From: Betaproteobacteria bacterium
GTDB lineage: Bacteria > Pseudomonadota > Gammaproteobacteria > Burkholderiales > Casimicrobiaceae
Reading direction: 5' to 3'
Assembly: GCA_009778785.1 (NCBI GenBank)
Contig: WRFN01000007.1
Span: 1-64,000, forward strand
DNA length: 64,000 nt
Made by a program: the position numbers and the translations under genes. Below, piece by piece: positions 48,315-59,074 of the stretch. How positions within the stretch are numbered: the stretch's first letter is position 1; every line of letters begins with the position of its first letter. Below the pieces are notes generated by a model that had not been told where the DNA came from, ran no database searches, and saw only the letters and a program-made list of their open reading frames with translations.

Positions 48315-49994
48315 ATGTCGTACAACCGTCGTTCCCGTTTGATTACCCAAGGCGTAGCGCGCTCGCCGAACCGCGCGATGTTGCGAGCCGTGGGCTTTGG
48401 CGACAACGATTTTGAAAAACCCATCATCGGCGTGGCAAACGGACACAGCACGATGAACCCCTGCAACGCCGGAATTCAGCCGCTGGTGGATCGGGCTATC
48501 GCGGCGTTGAAAGAAGTCGGCGCGATGCCGCAGGTGTTTGGCGTGCCGACGGTGACCGACGGCATCGGCATGGGCACCGAAGCGATGAAATATTCGCTGG
48601 TCTCGCGCGAAGTCATCGCCGACGCCATCGAAACGTCGGTCAACGGGCAGTGCATGGACGGCGTGTTGGTCGTCGGCGGTTGCGACAAGAACATGCCGGG
48701 CGCAATGATCGCGCTGGCGCGGATGAACGTGCCGGGCGTTTTCGTTTATGCGGGCACGATCAAGCCGGGCCGCTGGAAGGGCGAAGACTTGACGGTCGTC
48801 AGCGTGTTCGAGGCGGTCGGCTCGTTTGCCGCCGGCAAGATGGAGAAAGAAGACTTCATCGGTATCGAGAAAAACGCTTGCCCGTCCACTGGCGCTTGCG
48901 GCGGCATGTTCACTGCCAATACCATGTCGTCTTCGTTCGAAGCGCTGGGGATGAGTCTGCTCGGCTCGTCGCAAATGGCCAGCCCCGGTCCCGAAAAAGC
49001 CGATTCGGCGGCGCTGTCGGCGCGCGTTCTTTACAACGCAGTGGTCAAAGACATCAAACCGCGCGACATCATCACCCGCAAATCCATCGAGAACGCCACA
49101 GCGCTCATCATGGCGACCGGCGGCTCTACCAACGCGGTGCTGCACTATCTGGCGATTGCGTCGGCGGCGAACGTCGAATGGTCGATTGACGACGTAGAGC
49201 GCATCCGTCGCCGCGTGCCGGTGCTGTGCGATCTGAAACCGTCGGGACGCTACGTGGCGGTGGATTTCCATCGCGCCGGCGGCGTACCGCAAGTGTTGAA
49301 GATGCTGCTCGACAAAGGTCTGGTGCACGGCGATTGCCTGACGATCACGGGCCGCACGCTGGCCGAAGAACTGGAGAACGTGCCGGCGGCGCCGCGCGCC
49401 GATCAGGATGTGATTCGTCCCTTCGACCGACCGATGTACAGCGAGGGACATCTGGCGATTCTGAAAGGCAACTTGTCGCCGGAAGGCTGCGTGGCGAAAA
49501 TCACCGGCCTCAAAAATCCGACGATCACCGGCCCGGCGCGCGTGTTCAATTCGGAAGCGTCGTGCATGGAAGCGATCATGGCGCGCAAGATCAAAGACGG
49601 CGACGTGGTGGTGATTCGCTACGAAGGGCCGAAGGGCGGCCCCGGCATGCAGGAAATGCTGGCGCCGACATCGGCGCTGATCGGGCAGGGGTTGGGCGAA
49701 ACGGTGGGACTGATTACCGATGGCCGTTTTTCCGGCGGCACCTGGGGAATGGTGGTCGGCCACGTCACGCCGGAAGCCTACGTCGGCGGCCTGATCGCGT
49801 TAATCGAAGAAGGCGACTCGATCACCATCGACGCGCATCGCTTGCTGATTCAACTGAACGTCAGCGACGATGTGCTGGCCAAACGGCGGGCGCAGTGGAA
49901 ACCGCCGGCGCCGCGCTACACCACCGGCCTGCTCGCCAAATACGCGCGACTGGTGTCCAGCGCCAGCCGTGGCGCGGTGACAGACAAAGAGTGA
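48315..49994 (+). CDS. ilvD: Dihydroxy-acid dehydratase
   Basis: [43 protein letters not shown]. Confidence 0.97.
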   Translation: MSYNRRSRLITQGVARSPNRAMLRAVGFGDNDFEKPIIGVANGHSTMNPCNAGIQPLVDRAIAALKEVGAMPQVFGVPTVTDGIGMGTEAMKYSLVSREVIADAIETSVNGQCMDGVLVVGGCDKNMPGAMIALARMNVPGVFVYAGTIKPGRWKGEDLTVVSVFEAVGSFAAGKMEKEDFIGIEKNACPSTGACGGMFTANTMSSSFEALGMSLLGSSQMASPGPEKADSAALSARVLYNAVVKDIKPRDIITRKSIENATALIMATGGSTNAVLHYLAIASAANVEWSIDDVERIRRRVPVLCDLKPSGRYVAVDFHRAGGVPQVLKMLLDKGLVHGDCLTITGRTLAEELENVPAAPRADQDVIRPFDRPMYSEGHLAILKGNLSPEGCVAKITGLKNPTITGPARVFNSEASCMEAIMARKIKDGDVVVIRYEGPKGGPGMQEMLAPTSALIGQGLGETVGLITDGRFSGGTWGMVVGHVTPEAYVGGLIALIEEGDSITIDAHRLLIQLNVSDDVLAKRRAQWKPPAPRYTTGLLAKYARLVSSASRGAVTDKE

Positions 49995-50181
49995 AATATG
50001 GCGATTTGAGTCGGCGCTGGCAATGGAGCCAAGCGCCGACTTTGCCTTTGGCGGATCCGTTCAAGTGCAGAGCGTGAAAATTTTGTTCAAGGATATGGCT
50101 ATGACATTGCAACCAAACCCCCGCCATTTGCATAGCAGGTCAAAATGTGTATAAAGTAAAATCTTCCTTAAAGGAACGGCA

Positions 50182-50916
50182 ATGAACAAAAAACTGACCA
50201 TTCTTCGTCATCATCTCAAAACCTTCTCCATCCTCGGCGCACTGCTGGCACTGTCCGGGTGCGCGGCGATCATGGGGCTGGACGGCGACCCGTCGAAACA
50301 AGCCGCCGCGCCGGATTATCGCGTTGGCGATCGTTGGGTTTATCACGTCGAGGAAGGCTATCGGATGCACCTTTCATGGGAAGAGACATGGGAAATCACC
50401 CGCATCGACGCCAGCGGCGTGACCGTGCAAGTCACCAGCAAAGGCGAGCGCATCGATGAAACGCGCACCGAGCAATGGCCGCAACCGGGGCTGGTTTCGC
50501 AAGGCGTGCTGATGAGCACCGAAACACGGCAATTCAACACACCGTACCAGCGTTTCCGTTTCCCGATGAAAGCGGGCGACTCGTGGAGCCAGCGGCTCGA
50601 TACCGCCGACGCGAAAGACCACATGAGACAACCCAGCTTCGTCACCCACGCGTGGGGCTGGGAGAAAGTCAAAACACCCGTCGGCGAAGCGGACGCGCTT
50701 AAGCTCAACCAACTCATCACGTTCGACGACGAAGACTCCTGGCGTTATCCGACGCACGCCACCTATTTTTTCTGGTACGCGCCCGCCGTCAACAACATCG
50801 TTCGCGCCGAAAAGCGGGCGAGCTTCATCGAAAAAGGCGACTATCCCGGAGCTACCGAAATACCGTCTCAACTCGAGACAGTCGAATTGCGTTCGTACAC
50901 AAGAGGAAAGCCGTAA
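50182..50916 (+). CDS. Putative lipoprotein
   Basis: N-terminal LLALSGCAAIMG lipobox. Confidence 0.65.
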   Translation: MNKKLTILRHHLKTFSILGALLALSGCAAIMGLDGDPSKQAAAPDYRVGDRWVYHVEEGYRMHLSWEETWEITRIDASGVTVQVTSKGERIDETRTEQWPQPGLVSQGVLMSTETRQFNTPYQRFRFPMKAGDSWSQRLDTADAKDHMRQPSFVTHAWGWEKVKTPVGEADALKLNQLITFDDEDSWRYPTHATYFFWYAPAVNNIVRAEKRASFIEKGDYPGATEIPSQLETVELRSYTRGKP

Positions 50917-51053
50917 ACAAGAATTCGCAGGGGCGGTTCGCGAACTGCCCCTATAGCGCTCCGCCATTCCGCAAAGGCTGGAACGAAGAAACAAGCAAAA
51001 CCCAGTCTTTTCACCCTCAGTATTTTCAGAACCACATTCCTGGCTGCGCAAGC

Positions 51054-51329
51054 TCAACCGGCGTGAGTTTTGCCTTTCTCTGGAGGCTTGAGCAACACCC
51101 ACGACGGCACACCCAAAGCATCCGCGATGGTTTGGACGTTGGACAGCGAGACATTCCAGCGCGACCGCTCCACGGCTGACACATAAGTTCTATCCAGATC
51201 ACATTCCAGCGCAAGTTCCTCTTGTGACCAACCCTTGCGCACTCTCAGCAAGCGGATATTGAAAGCCAGCACGCCACGGAGATCATCGGGGGCCGGAAAT
51301 TTTGTTGGCGGTTTGAGCTTGGCGGACAT
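51054..51329 (-). CDS. XRE-family transcriptional regulator
   Basis: LRVRKGWSQEELALECDLDRTYVSAVERSRWNVSLSNVQTIADALGV. Confidence 0.9.
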   Translation of the reverse strand: MSAKLKPPTKFPAPDDLRGVLAFNIRLLRVRKGWSQEELALECDLDRTYVSAVERSRWNVSLSNVQTIADALGVPSWVLLKPPEKGKTHAG

Positions 51330-51417
51330 AGCGCTAAGCTACGCATATGATATATTTACATCTACGGAGTTTGCTTCACATATGAAACGACGTAAAACTT
51401 GATGAAGGAGTAATTTC

Positions 51418-51861
51418 ATGAAATGTCCCGACTGTGGTTCCGATAGCTGCCAACGACTGGAAGTCGCTTATCAGGGCGGCACTTCCAGCATTCAGACAAA
51501 ATCCACCGGCGTAGGCGTAGGCTGGGGGCGTGGTGGATTGGGTTTGGGTGCCGGTAAAAGCAGAACATCTGGCACGTCTCAAACCCAACTGGCGGCAAAA
51601 GCCGCGCCGCCGCGAAAGCGACGCTATGCGCCGTGGGGCATTCTTCTTTTTGCCGGTTTCCTGATCGCTACGTCAACCTCGCGGGATCATTGGGGTTGGG
51701 TGATGATGGGGGTCGGCTTCATGGTGGTGGCCGTCGGCATGATTCTTCTGGCTTTCCAGTTCAATCGGAAAGAATGGCCCGGTATGTACCGGCACTGGTT
51801 GGATTCCTGGATATGCCACACCTGCGGAAAAATCTTTTCTCCGCAAAGTGGAACGGATTGA
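51418..51861 (+). CDS. Hypothetical membrane protein with two CxxC pairs
   Basis: MKCPDCGSDSC...WICHTCGKIF with two TMs. Confidence 0.6.
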   Translation: MKCPDCGSDSCQRLEVAYQGGTSSIQTKSTGVGVGWGRGGLGLGAGKSRTSGTSQTQLAAKAAPPRKRRYAPWGILLFAGFLIATSTSRDHWGWVMMGVGFMVVAVGMILLAFQFNRKEWPGMYRHWLDSWICHTCGKIFSPQSGTD

Positions 51862-52067
51862 ACTAGCGGGTAGGGTTTGCAGGGGCACGGCGTGCCCCTA
51901 CGGTGTTGAGGCACGCACATGGTTCGTGAACCGCCCCTGCAACGCAACGATTGCGGCGAGAAACGGGCGGCAGAATGCCGCCCCTACGAAACCTGCGTCA
52001 TGCTCGCCGCCATCTCTGCCCCTTCCGATTTGACTCCCCCGCCGGAATCAGCGAAAATAATAGATTC

Positions 52068-52144
52068 GGCGGGTTAGCTCAGTTGGTTAGAGCAGAGGAA
52101 TCATAATCCTTGTGTCCGGGGTTCGAGTCCCTGACTCGCCACCA
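52068..52144 (+). tRNA. tRNA-Met (CAT), elongator-type, CCA encoded
   Basis: ggcgggttagctcagttggttagagcagaggaatCATaatccttgtgtccggggttcgagtccctgactcgccacca. Confidence 0.93.
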
Positions 52145-52156
52145 GCCCAACATCCA

Positions 52157-52192
52157 AAGCCGTCCGGTAAAAACCACCGGGCGGCTTTTTTC
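52157..52192 (+). terminator. Terminator after tRNA-Met
   Basis: gccgtccggtaaaaaccaccgggcggcttttttc. Confidence 0.8.
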
Positions 52193-52348
52193 ATGAGGAA
52201 AAGGATTTAAGCGTCGCTTGGGCACCCCATTTCCCGGCTCTGCCTCTCTCTCCTCCTCGAGAGAAAGCGTTGCGGCAACTGGCTGTACAGGCGGCTGTCC
52301 ACGTCTCCGGGGAACTTGCAGTCCCCAAAAGCAGTTGAACCACGTCCT

Positions 52349-52415
52349 GCGTTTGGTTTCATGTCATCCTTTTTGGCCTGCGCCTGTATTAACGAATGAC
52401 ACAGTTCAGATGACA
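52349..52415 (-). repeat. Dispersed repeat of about 65-70 bp, copy 2
   Basis: See copy 1 at 41,641. Confidence 0.75.
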
Positions 52416-52521
52416 GCCCCGAACATCCCTTGTTTTGACGCTTTGTTTTTTGCGCTTTTTCCTGCACGCGCTAACCCATTTATAATCGCATTAGCGTATC
52501 TCGTTAAAGAAAGGTTCCATC

Positions 52522-53070
52522 ATGGTGCTCACGCCTTCCGCCATGCTGCCGCTCGGTCGCCCTCTTCCCGCTTTTGAATTGCCCGACGGCAACGGCGCGC
52601 GATACCGCAGCCGCGATCTAATGGGCCCGAAAGGGCTGTTCATCCTCTTCATCTGCAACCACTGCCCTTACGTCAAACACATCAACGCCGCGCTGGCGCC
52701 GCTGGGGCGCGAGTTCGCGACGCTCGGCGTCGGCATGGCGGCGATCTCCAGCAACGACGCCCGAAGCTACCCCGAAGACGCGCCCGACAAAATGGCGGCG
52801 CAGGCGCGGGCGCTTGGCTACACCTTCCCTTATCTGTACGATGAAACGCAGGAAGTCGCCCGCGCTTTCGATGCGGTCTGCACACCCGACCTTTTTCTGT
52901 TCGATGCCGAAGGCAAACTCGTCTATCGCGGCCAGTTCGACGCCAGTCGCCCCGGACACGGCAAGGCCGACGCCGCCGACATTCGCCGTGCCGTCAAGGC
53001 GCTGACCGACGGCGCGGCGCTGCCGACCGAACAAGCCCCCAGCGTCGGTTGCAGCATCAAGTGGAAATAG
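52522..53070 (+). CDS. Thioredoxin-fold (AhpC/TSA-like) protein
   Basis: FILFICNHCPYVKHINAAL...VCTPDLFLFDAEGKLVYRGQFD. Confidence 0.9.
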   Translation: MVLTPSAMLPLGRPLPAFELPDGNGARYRSRDLMGPKGLFILFICNHCPYVKHINAALAPLGREFATLGVGMAAISSNDARSYPEDAPDKMAAQARALGYTFPYLYDETQEVARAFDAVCTPDLFLFDAEGKLVYRGQFDASRPGHGKADAADIRRAVKALTDGAALPTEQAPSVGCSIKWK

Positions 53071-53285
53071 GCAGTGGAAATGATTTTCTTCTCTTTCAAG
53101 GAAGCGCTGATGGATTCCGTTCGCCCCAAGCTTGTCGAAGGGCAAACGGCACTTCGTTATGAACTTCGGCCCTTCGACTTTGCTCAGGTTCAGCCCGAAC
53201 GGTTGAGAATGGTTCGTCGCATCTTAACCCCTCTCTCACTTGCGGGAGAGGGTGGCACCTTCACGCCCGAAGGAATCATTGAATC

Positions 53286-54245
53286 GTGACCCAAGTCGCC
53301 CCCGCCGAGCCTTTGACCGCCGCCAATCGCGCCGCGCTGGAAGCGTTCGCGCGCTTTCTCGGCACCCGCACGCCCCACACCCGTGCGGCGTACCTGCGCG
53401 ACACCGAACGGCTGGCGCAGGCGGTTCACCCTGCCGCGCTGGCGTCGCTCACTCGCGCGCAACTAGCGCGTTGCCTCGCGCAATGGCACGCGCAAGGGTT
53501 GTCCGGGCGCAGCCTCGCGCGCATGTTATCTTCGTGGCGAACGTTTTACCGCTTTCTGCTCACCTCTCCCGATTACGCGCTACAGGACGATCCCTGCGAA
53601 CACTTGAAAGCGCCGCGCTCGGCGCGTCGATTGCCATCGGTGTTGACGCCCGATGAGACGGGGCAACTTCTCACTGAAAACGCCGAAGTTGATACAACAC
53701 ACCACACCGCGCATGAAGCCACGCTCTCCCTCCGCGACGCCGCGATGTTTGAATTGATTTACTCGTCGGGCTTGCGCGTTTCCGAACTGGTCGGCCTCGA
53801 TCTTGCACAACTGAATTTGCGCGAAGCCGAAGCGCGCGTGCTCGGCAAAGGCAACAAGGAGCGATTGGTGCCGATCGGGCGTCCGGCCATCAACGCTTTG
53901 CACCGCTGGTTAACCGCGCGTCAAGACTGGTTGCAAAACACCGACGAACCGGCGGTCTTCATCAACACGCGCGGAAAACGCCTTTCCGTGCGTACCGTGC
54001 AACAGCGATTGAATGAACTGGCGCTCAAGCACGGACTGATTCAGCACGTCCACCCGCACATGTTGCGCCATTCGTTTGCGACGCACCTGCTGCAATCGTC
54101 GGGCGATCTGCGCGCCGTGCAGGAACTGCTCGGCCACGCCTCCATCGCCAGCACGCAAGTCTATACCCACCTCGACTATCAGGCGCTGGCGAAGGTGTAC
54201 GATGCCGCGCACCCGCGGGCAAGGAAGAAGGCGGAGAAAAAATAG
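53286..54245 (+). CDS. xerC: Tyrosine recombinase XerC
   Basis: YSSGLRVSELVGLDL...HPHMLRHSFATHLLQSSGDLRAVQELLGHASIASTQVYTHLD. Confidence 0.93.
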   Translation: MTQVAPAEPLTAANRAALEAFARFLGTRTPHTRAAYLRDTERLAQAVHPAALASLTRAQLARCLAQWHAQGLSGRSLARMLSSWRTFYRFLLTSPDYALQDDPCEHLKAPRSARRLPSVLTPDETGQLLTENAEVDTTHHTAHEATLSLRDAAMFELIYSSGLRVSELVGLDLAQLNLREAEARVLGKGNKERLVPIGRPAINALHRWLTARQDWLQNTDEPAVFINTRGKRLSVRTVQQRLNELALKHGLIQHVHPHMLRHSFATHLLQSSGDLRAVQELLGHASIASTQVYTHLDYQALAKVYDAAHPRARKKAEKK

Positions 54246-54374
54246 GCAAGGCTGGATTACTTCGCCGCTTCGCTCCTCGCAATGATGAGGCTAGGTGACA
54301 TTGCGAGCACAGCGAAGCAATTCAGAGCGTAGTCACGTAGGGGCGCAGAATGCCGCCCCTACGTAAATCCTCAA

Positions 54375-56195
54375 CTACTGCTTGTTCCCCGCGCCCCAGG
54401 AATCTTTCAGCGTCACGGTGCGGTTGAACACCGGTTTTTCTTTGCGGTGGTCGGCGAGATCGGCGACGAAGTAGCCCTGCCGCTCGAACTGGAAGCGCGT
54501 TTCCGGCGCGGCTTCGGCAAGCGCCGGTTCGATGTAGCCGGTAATGATTTTTTTGGAGTTCGGGTTGAGATCGTCGAGGTAGTTGCGCTCTTCTATCTCG
54601 GCCACTTCGCCCTCGGCATCCGCCGAAGCGGTTTCTTTTGCCGCATTCGCATTGGCCGCATTCTCACCGGCAACCTCATTTGCCATATCCCCCAGCGGAT
54701 TGCGCGCGCCTGGGAACGGCACGGAGAACAACCGATCGTAGAGCCGGATTTCGGCGGTCTTCGCATGCGCCGCCGACAACCAATGAATGTTCCCTTTGAC
54801 TTTGCGCGTTTCGGCGCCCGGCGTGCCGCTCTTGGTGTCGGGATCGTAAGTCGCGTGAACAGCGACAATGTTGCCCGCCGCGTCTTTGTCCACGCCGGTG
54901 CACTGCACGATGTAGCCGTAGCGCAGCCGCACTTCTTTGCCCGGCGACAACCGGAAGTAGCCTTTAGTCGGCGTTTCCATGAAGTCGTCGCGCTCGATCC
55001 ACAGTTCGCGCGAGAGCGGCAGCGCGCGTTTGCCCAATTCCGGCTTTTGCGGATGGTTCGGCGCAAAGCAATCTTCGCTCTGGTTTTCGGGATAATTGTC
55101 GATGATGAGTTTCAGCGGATCGAGAACGGCGACGCGGCGCTCGGCGATTTCGTTCAAATCGTCGCGCATGGCGTTTTCGAGAAGGCTCATGTCGAGCCAG
55201 GTGTCGTTCTTCGACACACCGGTGCGCTCGATCAACAGCCGGAAGCCGTCCGCCGTGAAGCCGCGCCGCCGCGCACCGACCAGCGTTGACATGCGCGGAT
55301 CGTCCCAACCATCGACAAAACCTTTGCTCACCAGCTCGATCAGTTTACGCTTCGACAGCACAACATAGGTCAGGTTGAGCCGCGCGAATTCGTATTGTCG
55401 CGGCAACGGGCGTTCGAGCAAACCGCCGTCCGCCAGCTTTTCGATCACCCAGTCGTACAGCGGGCGATGGTCCTGAAACTCCAGCGTGCAAATCGAGTGG
55501 GTGATGCGTTCCAGCGCGTCAGAAATGCAGTGGGTGTAATCGTAGAGCGGATAAACGCACCACTTGTCGCCGGTGCGATGATGCGACGCATGGCGAATCC
55601 GGTAAATCGCCGGATCGCGCATATTGAGGTTGGGACTCGCCATGTCGATTTTCAGCCGCAACACATATTGGCCGTCGGCAAATTCGCCCGCCCTCATCCG
55701 CCGGAACAGCGCCAGACTTTCCGCCGCCGGTCGCTCGCGATCGGGGCTTGCCCGCCCCGGCTCGGTCAGCGTGCCGCGCGCCGCCCGCATCTGCTCGGCG
55801 CTCTGGCTGTCCACGTAAGCCAGCCCTTGCTCGATGAACCACTCGGCGAAGCGGTAAAGATCGTCGTAATAATCGGACGCATGGTAGCGAAACTCGCCCC
55901 AGTCGTAGCCCAGCCAGCGCACCGCCTCGCAAATCGAATCCTCAAACTCGACATCTTCTTTGAGCGGGTTGGTGTCGTCGAAACGCAGATGGCAGCGCCC
56001 GCCGTTTTCGGCAGCCAGCCCGAAATTGATAATGATCGACTTGGCATGACCGTAATGCAGATAGCCGTTCGGCTCGGGCGGAAAACGAGTAACGACCCGG
56101 CCATCGTATTTGCCGCTCCGTTGGTCTTCGGCAATCACGGCGCGGAGAAAATGCGGCGTCGGCGCCGGAACGGAAGGAGCGATTTTGTCGATCAT
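54375..56195 (-). CDS. glnS: Glutaminyl-tRNA synthetase
   Basis: RFPPEPNGYLHYGHAKSI, YVVLSKRKL. Confidence 0.97.
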   Translation of the reverse strand: MIDKIAPSVPAPTPHFLRAVIAEDQRSGKYDGRVVTRFPPEPNGYLHYGHAKSIIINFGLAAENGGRCHLRFDDTNPLKEDVEFEDSICEAVRWLGYDWGEFRYHASDYYDDLYRFAEWFIEQGLAYVDSQSAEQMRAARGTLTEPGRASPDRERPAAESLALFRRMRAGEFADGQYVLRLKIDMASPNLNMRDPAIYRIRHASHHRTGDKWCVYPLYDYTHCISDALERITHSICTLEFQDHRPLYDWVIEKLADGGLLERPLPRQYEFARLNLTYVVLSKRKLIELVSKGFVDGWDDPRMSTLVGARRRGFTADGFRLLIERTGVSKNDTWLDMSLLENAMRDDLNEIAERRVAVLDPLKLIIDNYPENQSEDCFAPNHPQKPELGKRALPLSRELWIERDDFMETPTKGYFRLSPGKEVRLRYGYIVQCTGVDKDAAGNIVAVHATYDPDTKSGTPGAETRKVKGNIHWLSAAHAKTAEIRLYDRLFSVPFPGARNPLGDMANEVAGENAANANAAKETASADAEGEVAEIEERNYLDDLNPNSKKIITGYIEPALAEAAPETRFQFERQGYFVADLADHRKEKPVFNRTVTLKDSWGAGNKQ

Positions 56196-56570
56196 GGGGA
56201 GTTGAAGCGTTACAAAATGAGCATTGTAGAGGCTATCCCGATAAGGGTACAGGTTTTAAAGCCCCTTTTGAAAAGGAGAACCAGCCAACGGCTGGCGAGA
56301 TTGAAAATTCCGCGGTTTCCGCCCTCCCCGAAACGAATATCCCCAAACTCTGTGGATAAGTTTGTGAACATCTTGTCGAAGACGTTGCCAAGTTGGCTTC
56401 CTGTCAGAAAAAATGCGGCGGCGTACAAAAAGTTTCACTGTTTTTACGTTTCAAAATCAATGCGTTAAAATGCAGTTACAGCGCTTGCGGCGAATTTTGG
56501 CGACCATCGTTCCGGCGCTGTCCATCGTTTTTATTTATACCGTGCCACAATATCGGCCTGTCTGATATTT

Positions 56571-57923
56571 TTGTCATTACCCTTCCAGCCGTCGCCAATG
56601 CCTTCTCTTTCATCACCGCCCTCCCCCACCACCGCCTGGCCGGTTTCCTTTCTGGTCAATTCCGTTCGCCTGATGATCGAACGGCAAGTCGGGCTGATCT
56701 GGGTGGCAGGGGAAGTGTCCGGCTTCACGCGCGCGGCTTCCGGCCATTGCTATTTCGTGCTCAAGGACGATCAGGCGCAGGTTCGCTGTACCTTGTGGAA
56801 AGCGAAGGCGCTGGCGCTCGGCGTCGGCCGCGCCGACGGGCTGGCGCTGCGTGACGGCCAGCATGTCGAAGTTCGCGCTGTGCCGACGCTGTACGAAGGT
56901 CGCGGCGAGTTTCAGCTCAACGTCGATACCGTTCGGCTGGCCGGTCAGGGCGTGCTCTACGAGCGTTTTTTGCAACTGAAAGCGGCGCTGGAAGCCGAGG
57001 GGTTGTTCGCCGCCGAGCGCAAGCGCCCCCTGCCAACTTTCCCGCGCGGGGTAGCGCTGGTGACCTCTAGGCGCGGCGCGGCGCTGCACGACATGTTGAC
57101 CACGCTGGCGCGGCGCTGGCCGACCTTGCCCGTCGTGCTTTACCCGACCGCCGTGCAGGGTGACGGTGCGGCGGCCTCCATCGCCGAAGCCATTCGCACC
57201 GCCAACGCCCGCGCCAAGGCGGACGGCGTCGATGTGCTGATCGTCGCCCGCGGCGGCGGCTCGCTCGAAGACTTGTGGGCGTTCAACGAAGAAGCGGTCG
57301 CCCGCGCCGTAGCGACATCGCCGTTGCCGGTCGTCTCCGGCGTTGGTCATGAAACCGATTTCACCTTGTGCGATTTTGCCGCCGACTTGCGCGCGCCGAC
57401 GCCGACCGCCGCCGCAGCAGCCGTCGCGCCGGACGGCCCCGCTTGGCGGCGTCACCTTCAGGATCAACAGCGACACGCGCTTCGCGCGATGGAAACGGTT
57501 CTGGCGCGAGCGGCGCAACGGCTCGACCGCGCCGCCGCCCGTTTGACGCATCCGCGCGCGCGCTTAACCTCGCAAGCAGCGCAACTGCAAACGCTGGCGA
57601 CGCGATTACAACAGGCGTGGCAAAAGCAGCAAGCGCCCCTCGCGCAGCGTCAACAATTCTCACAGCAGCGCTGGCAACGCGCTTCCCGGTTTCAGTGGAC
57701 AACCTACGAGCAGCGCCTCGCCTCGCTGACCGAGCGGCTGGCTTTGCTCAACCCGCAGCACGTTCTGGCGCGCGGCTACGCCATCGTGACCGCCGCCGAC
57801 GGGCAAACGGTGCTCGACGCGGCAACGCTGCATGCCGACGAGCCGGTGACGTTGACGCTGGCGCGCGGTAAGGCAACGGCCACTATCGACGATATTTTCC
57901 CGGGCGAGAAAAAGCAACCATGA
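56571..57923 (+). CDS. xseA: Exodeoxyribonuclease VII large subunit
   Basis: VSFLVNSVRLMIERQVGLIWVAGEVSGFTRAASGHCYFVLKDDQAQVRC. Confidence 0.96.
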   Translation: MSLPFQPSPMPSLSSPPSPTTAWPVSFLVNSVRLMIERQVGLIWVAGEVSGFTRAASGHCYFVLKDDQAQVRCTLWKAKALALGVGRADGLALRDGQHVEVRAVPTLYEGRGEFQLNVDTVRLAGQGVLYERFLQLKAALEAEGLFAAERKRPLPTFPRGVALVTSRRGAALHDMLTTLARRWPTLPVVLYPTAVQGDGAAASIAEAIRTANARAKADGVDVLIVARGGGSLEDLWAFNEEAVARAVATSPLPVVSGVGHETDFTLCDFAADLRAPTPTAAAAAVAPDGPAWRRHLQDQQRHALRAMETVLARAAQRLDRAAARLTHPRARLTSQAAQLQTLATRLQQAWQKQQAPLAQRQQFSQQRWQRASRFQWTTYEQRLASLTERLALLNPQHVLARGYAIVTAADGQTVLDAATLHADEPVTLTLARGKATATIDDIFPGEKKQP

Positions 57924-58912
57924 TTTTCTCTCTCCGACAAATTTCTTCTCATCCGTTCAGGCTGTCCCTAAGCAAGATCGAAGAGTCGATGCCCGCAACG
58001 ATACGCCGCTTGCCCTTCGACAAGTTCAGGACGAACGGAACCAATCGGCGTACTCTTGAAGTTGCACGTTGGGTTGTCTTCGCGCTTTTTTGTGCGCTGA
58101 GCTTGTCGGGCTGTCTTATCGACAGTGTTTTTTATCACCCTTCGCAAATCGACTACGGCAACCCCGGGCAAGAAGGGTTGAAGTACGAGGCCGTCCATTT
58201 TGTCAGCCGTGACGGAACGCAACTGTCCGGCTGGTTTCTTCCGGCGGCCAATATCGCCGATCCACGCCACGCCAAAGGCACGGTCATTCATGTGCACGGC
58301 AATGCAGAAAATGTTTCGGCACACTGGCCGCTGGTCGGCTGGTTGCCTTTGCGCGGCTACAACGTCTTGATGTTCGATTATCGTGGCTTCGGCCAATCGA
58401 AAGGTGCACCCGAGCCGAAAGGCGCTTTTGAAGACACCCAGAGCGCGCTGGATTACGTCCGAACACGAGCCGATGTCGATCCTGAAAAATTTTTGGTTTT
58501 TGCCCAAAGCTTGGGCGGCAACAATGCCATTGCCGCCATCGGCGCCGGAGATCGCGCGGGAATACGCGCTATCGCTATCGAGAGCACTTTTTACTCTTAT
58601 TCCGCCATCGCCGACGACAAGCTGCCCGGCTCCGGCCTGCTCGCCAATGACGATTACAGCGCCGATCGCTATGTCGGCAAACTGGCTCCGATTCCGCTTT
58701 TACTCATTCACGGAACAGCCGATACGCTTGTTCCGCCTCAACATTCGGAACGCCTGTTCGTTATCGCCGGAGAGCCGAAACAGTTGGTACTGGTCCCCGG
58801 CGGCGGTCACATTGACGCCATGACCGCGCGTTTCGGCGATACCTATCGAGATTTGCTGGTGGCGTTCTTCGATGACGCGCTGACCAACAAGGAGGCGCGC
58901 CCTCATGAATAA
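57920..58912 (+). CDS. Alpha/beta hydrolase (BEM46/YfhR-like), start uncertain
   Basis: VIHVHGNAENVSAHW, VLMFDYRGFGQSKG, FAQSLGGNNAIAA. Confidence 0.88.
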   Translation: MIFSLRQISSHPFRLSLSKIEESMPATIRRLPFDKFRTNGTNRRTLEVARWVVFALFCALSLSGCLIDSVFYHPSQIDYGNPGQEGLKYEAVHFVSRDGTQLSGWFLPAANIADPRHAKGTVIHVHGNAENVSAHWPLVGWLPLRGYNVLMFDYRGFGQSKGAPEPKGAFEDTQSALDYVRTRADVDPEKFLVFAQSLGGNNAIAAIGAGDRAGIRAIAIESTFYSYSAIADDKLPGSGLLANDDYSADRYVGKLAPIPLLLIHGTADTLVPPQHSERLFVIAGEPKQLVLVPGGGHIDAMTARFGDTYRDLLVAFFDDALTNKEARPHE

Positions 58913-59074
58913 GCCGCGCTCTTTCGGAGATGTCTGCCCCGGCTGTCGCTTTTTTCCGACGCTTCGCCTCGGGCAACGAAAACCATTCGTCGCCGACAGC
59001 CCCGAAGGTGGCAACAATTCGGCAACTCCGGCTATACTGATAGCTCATTTCTTTCCCCGCAACCCAGATCGATC

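Noticed and set aside
56350-56358. TGTGGATAA (perfect DnaA-box match) as an origin of replication
   Set aside because: Single box between glnS and xseA without a cluster or clear AT-rich unwinding element; not enough for an oriC call.
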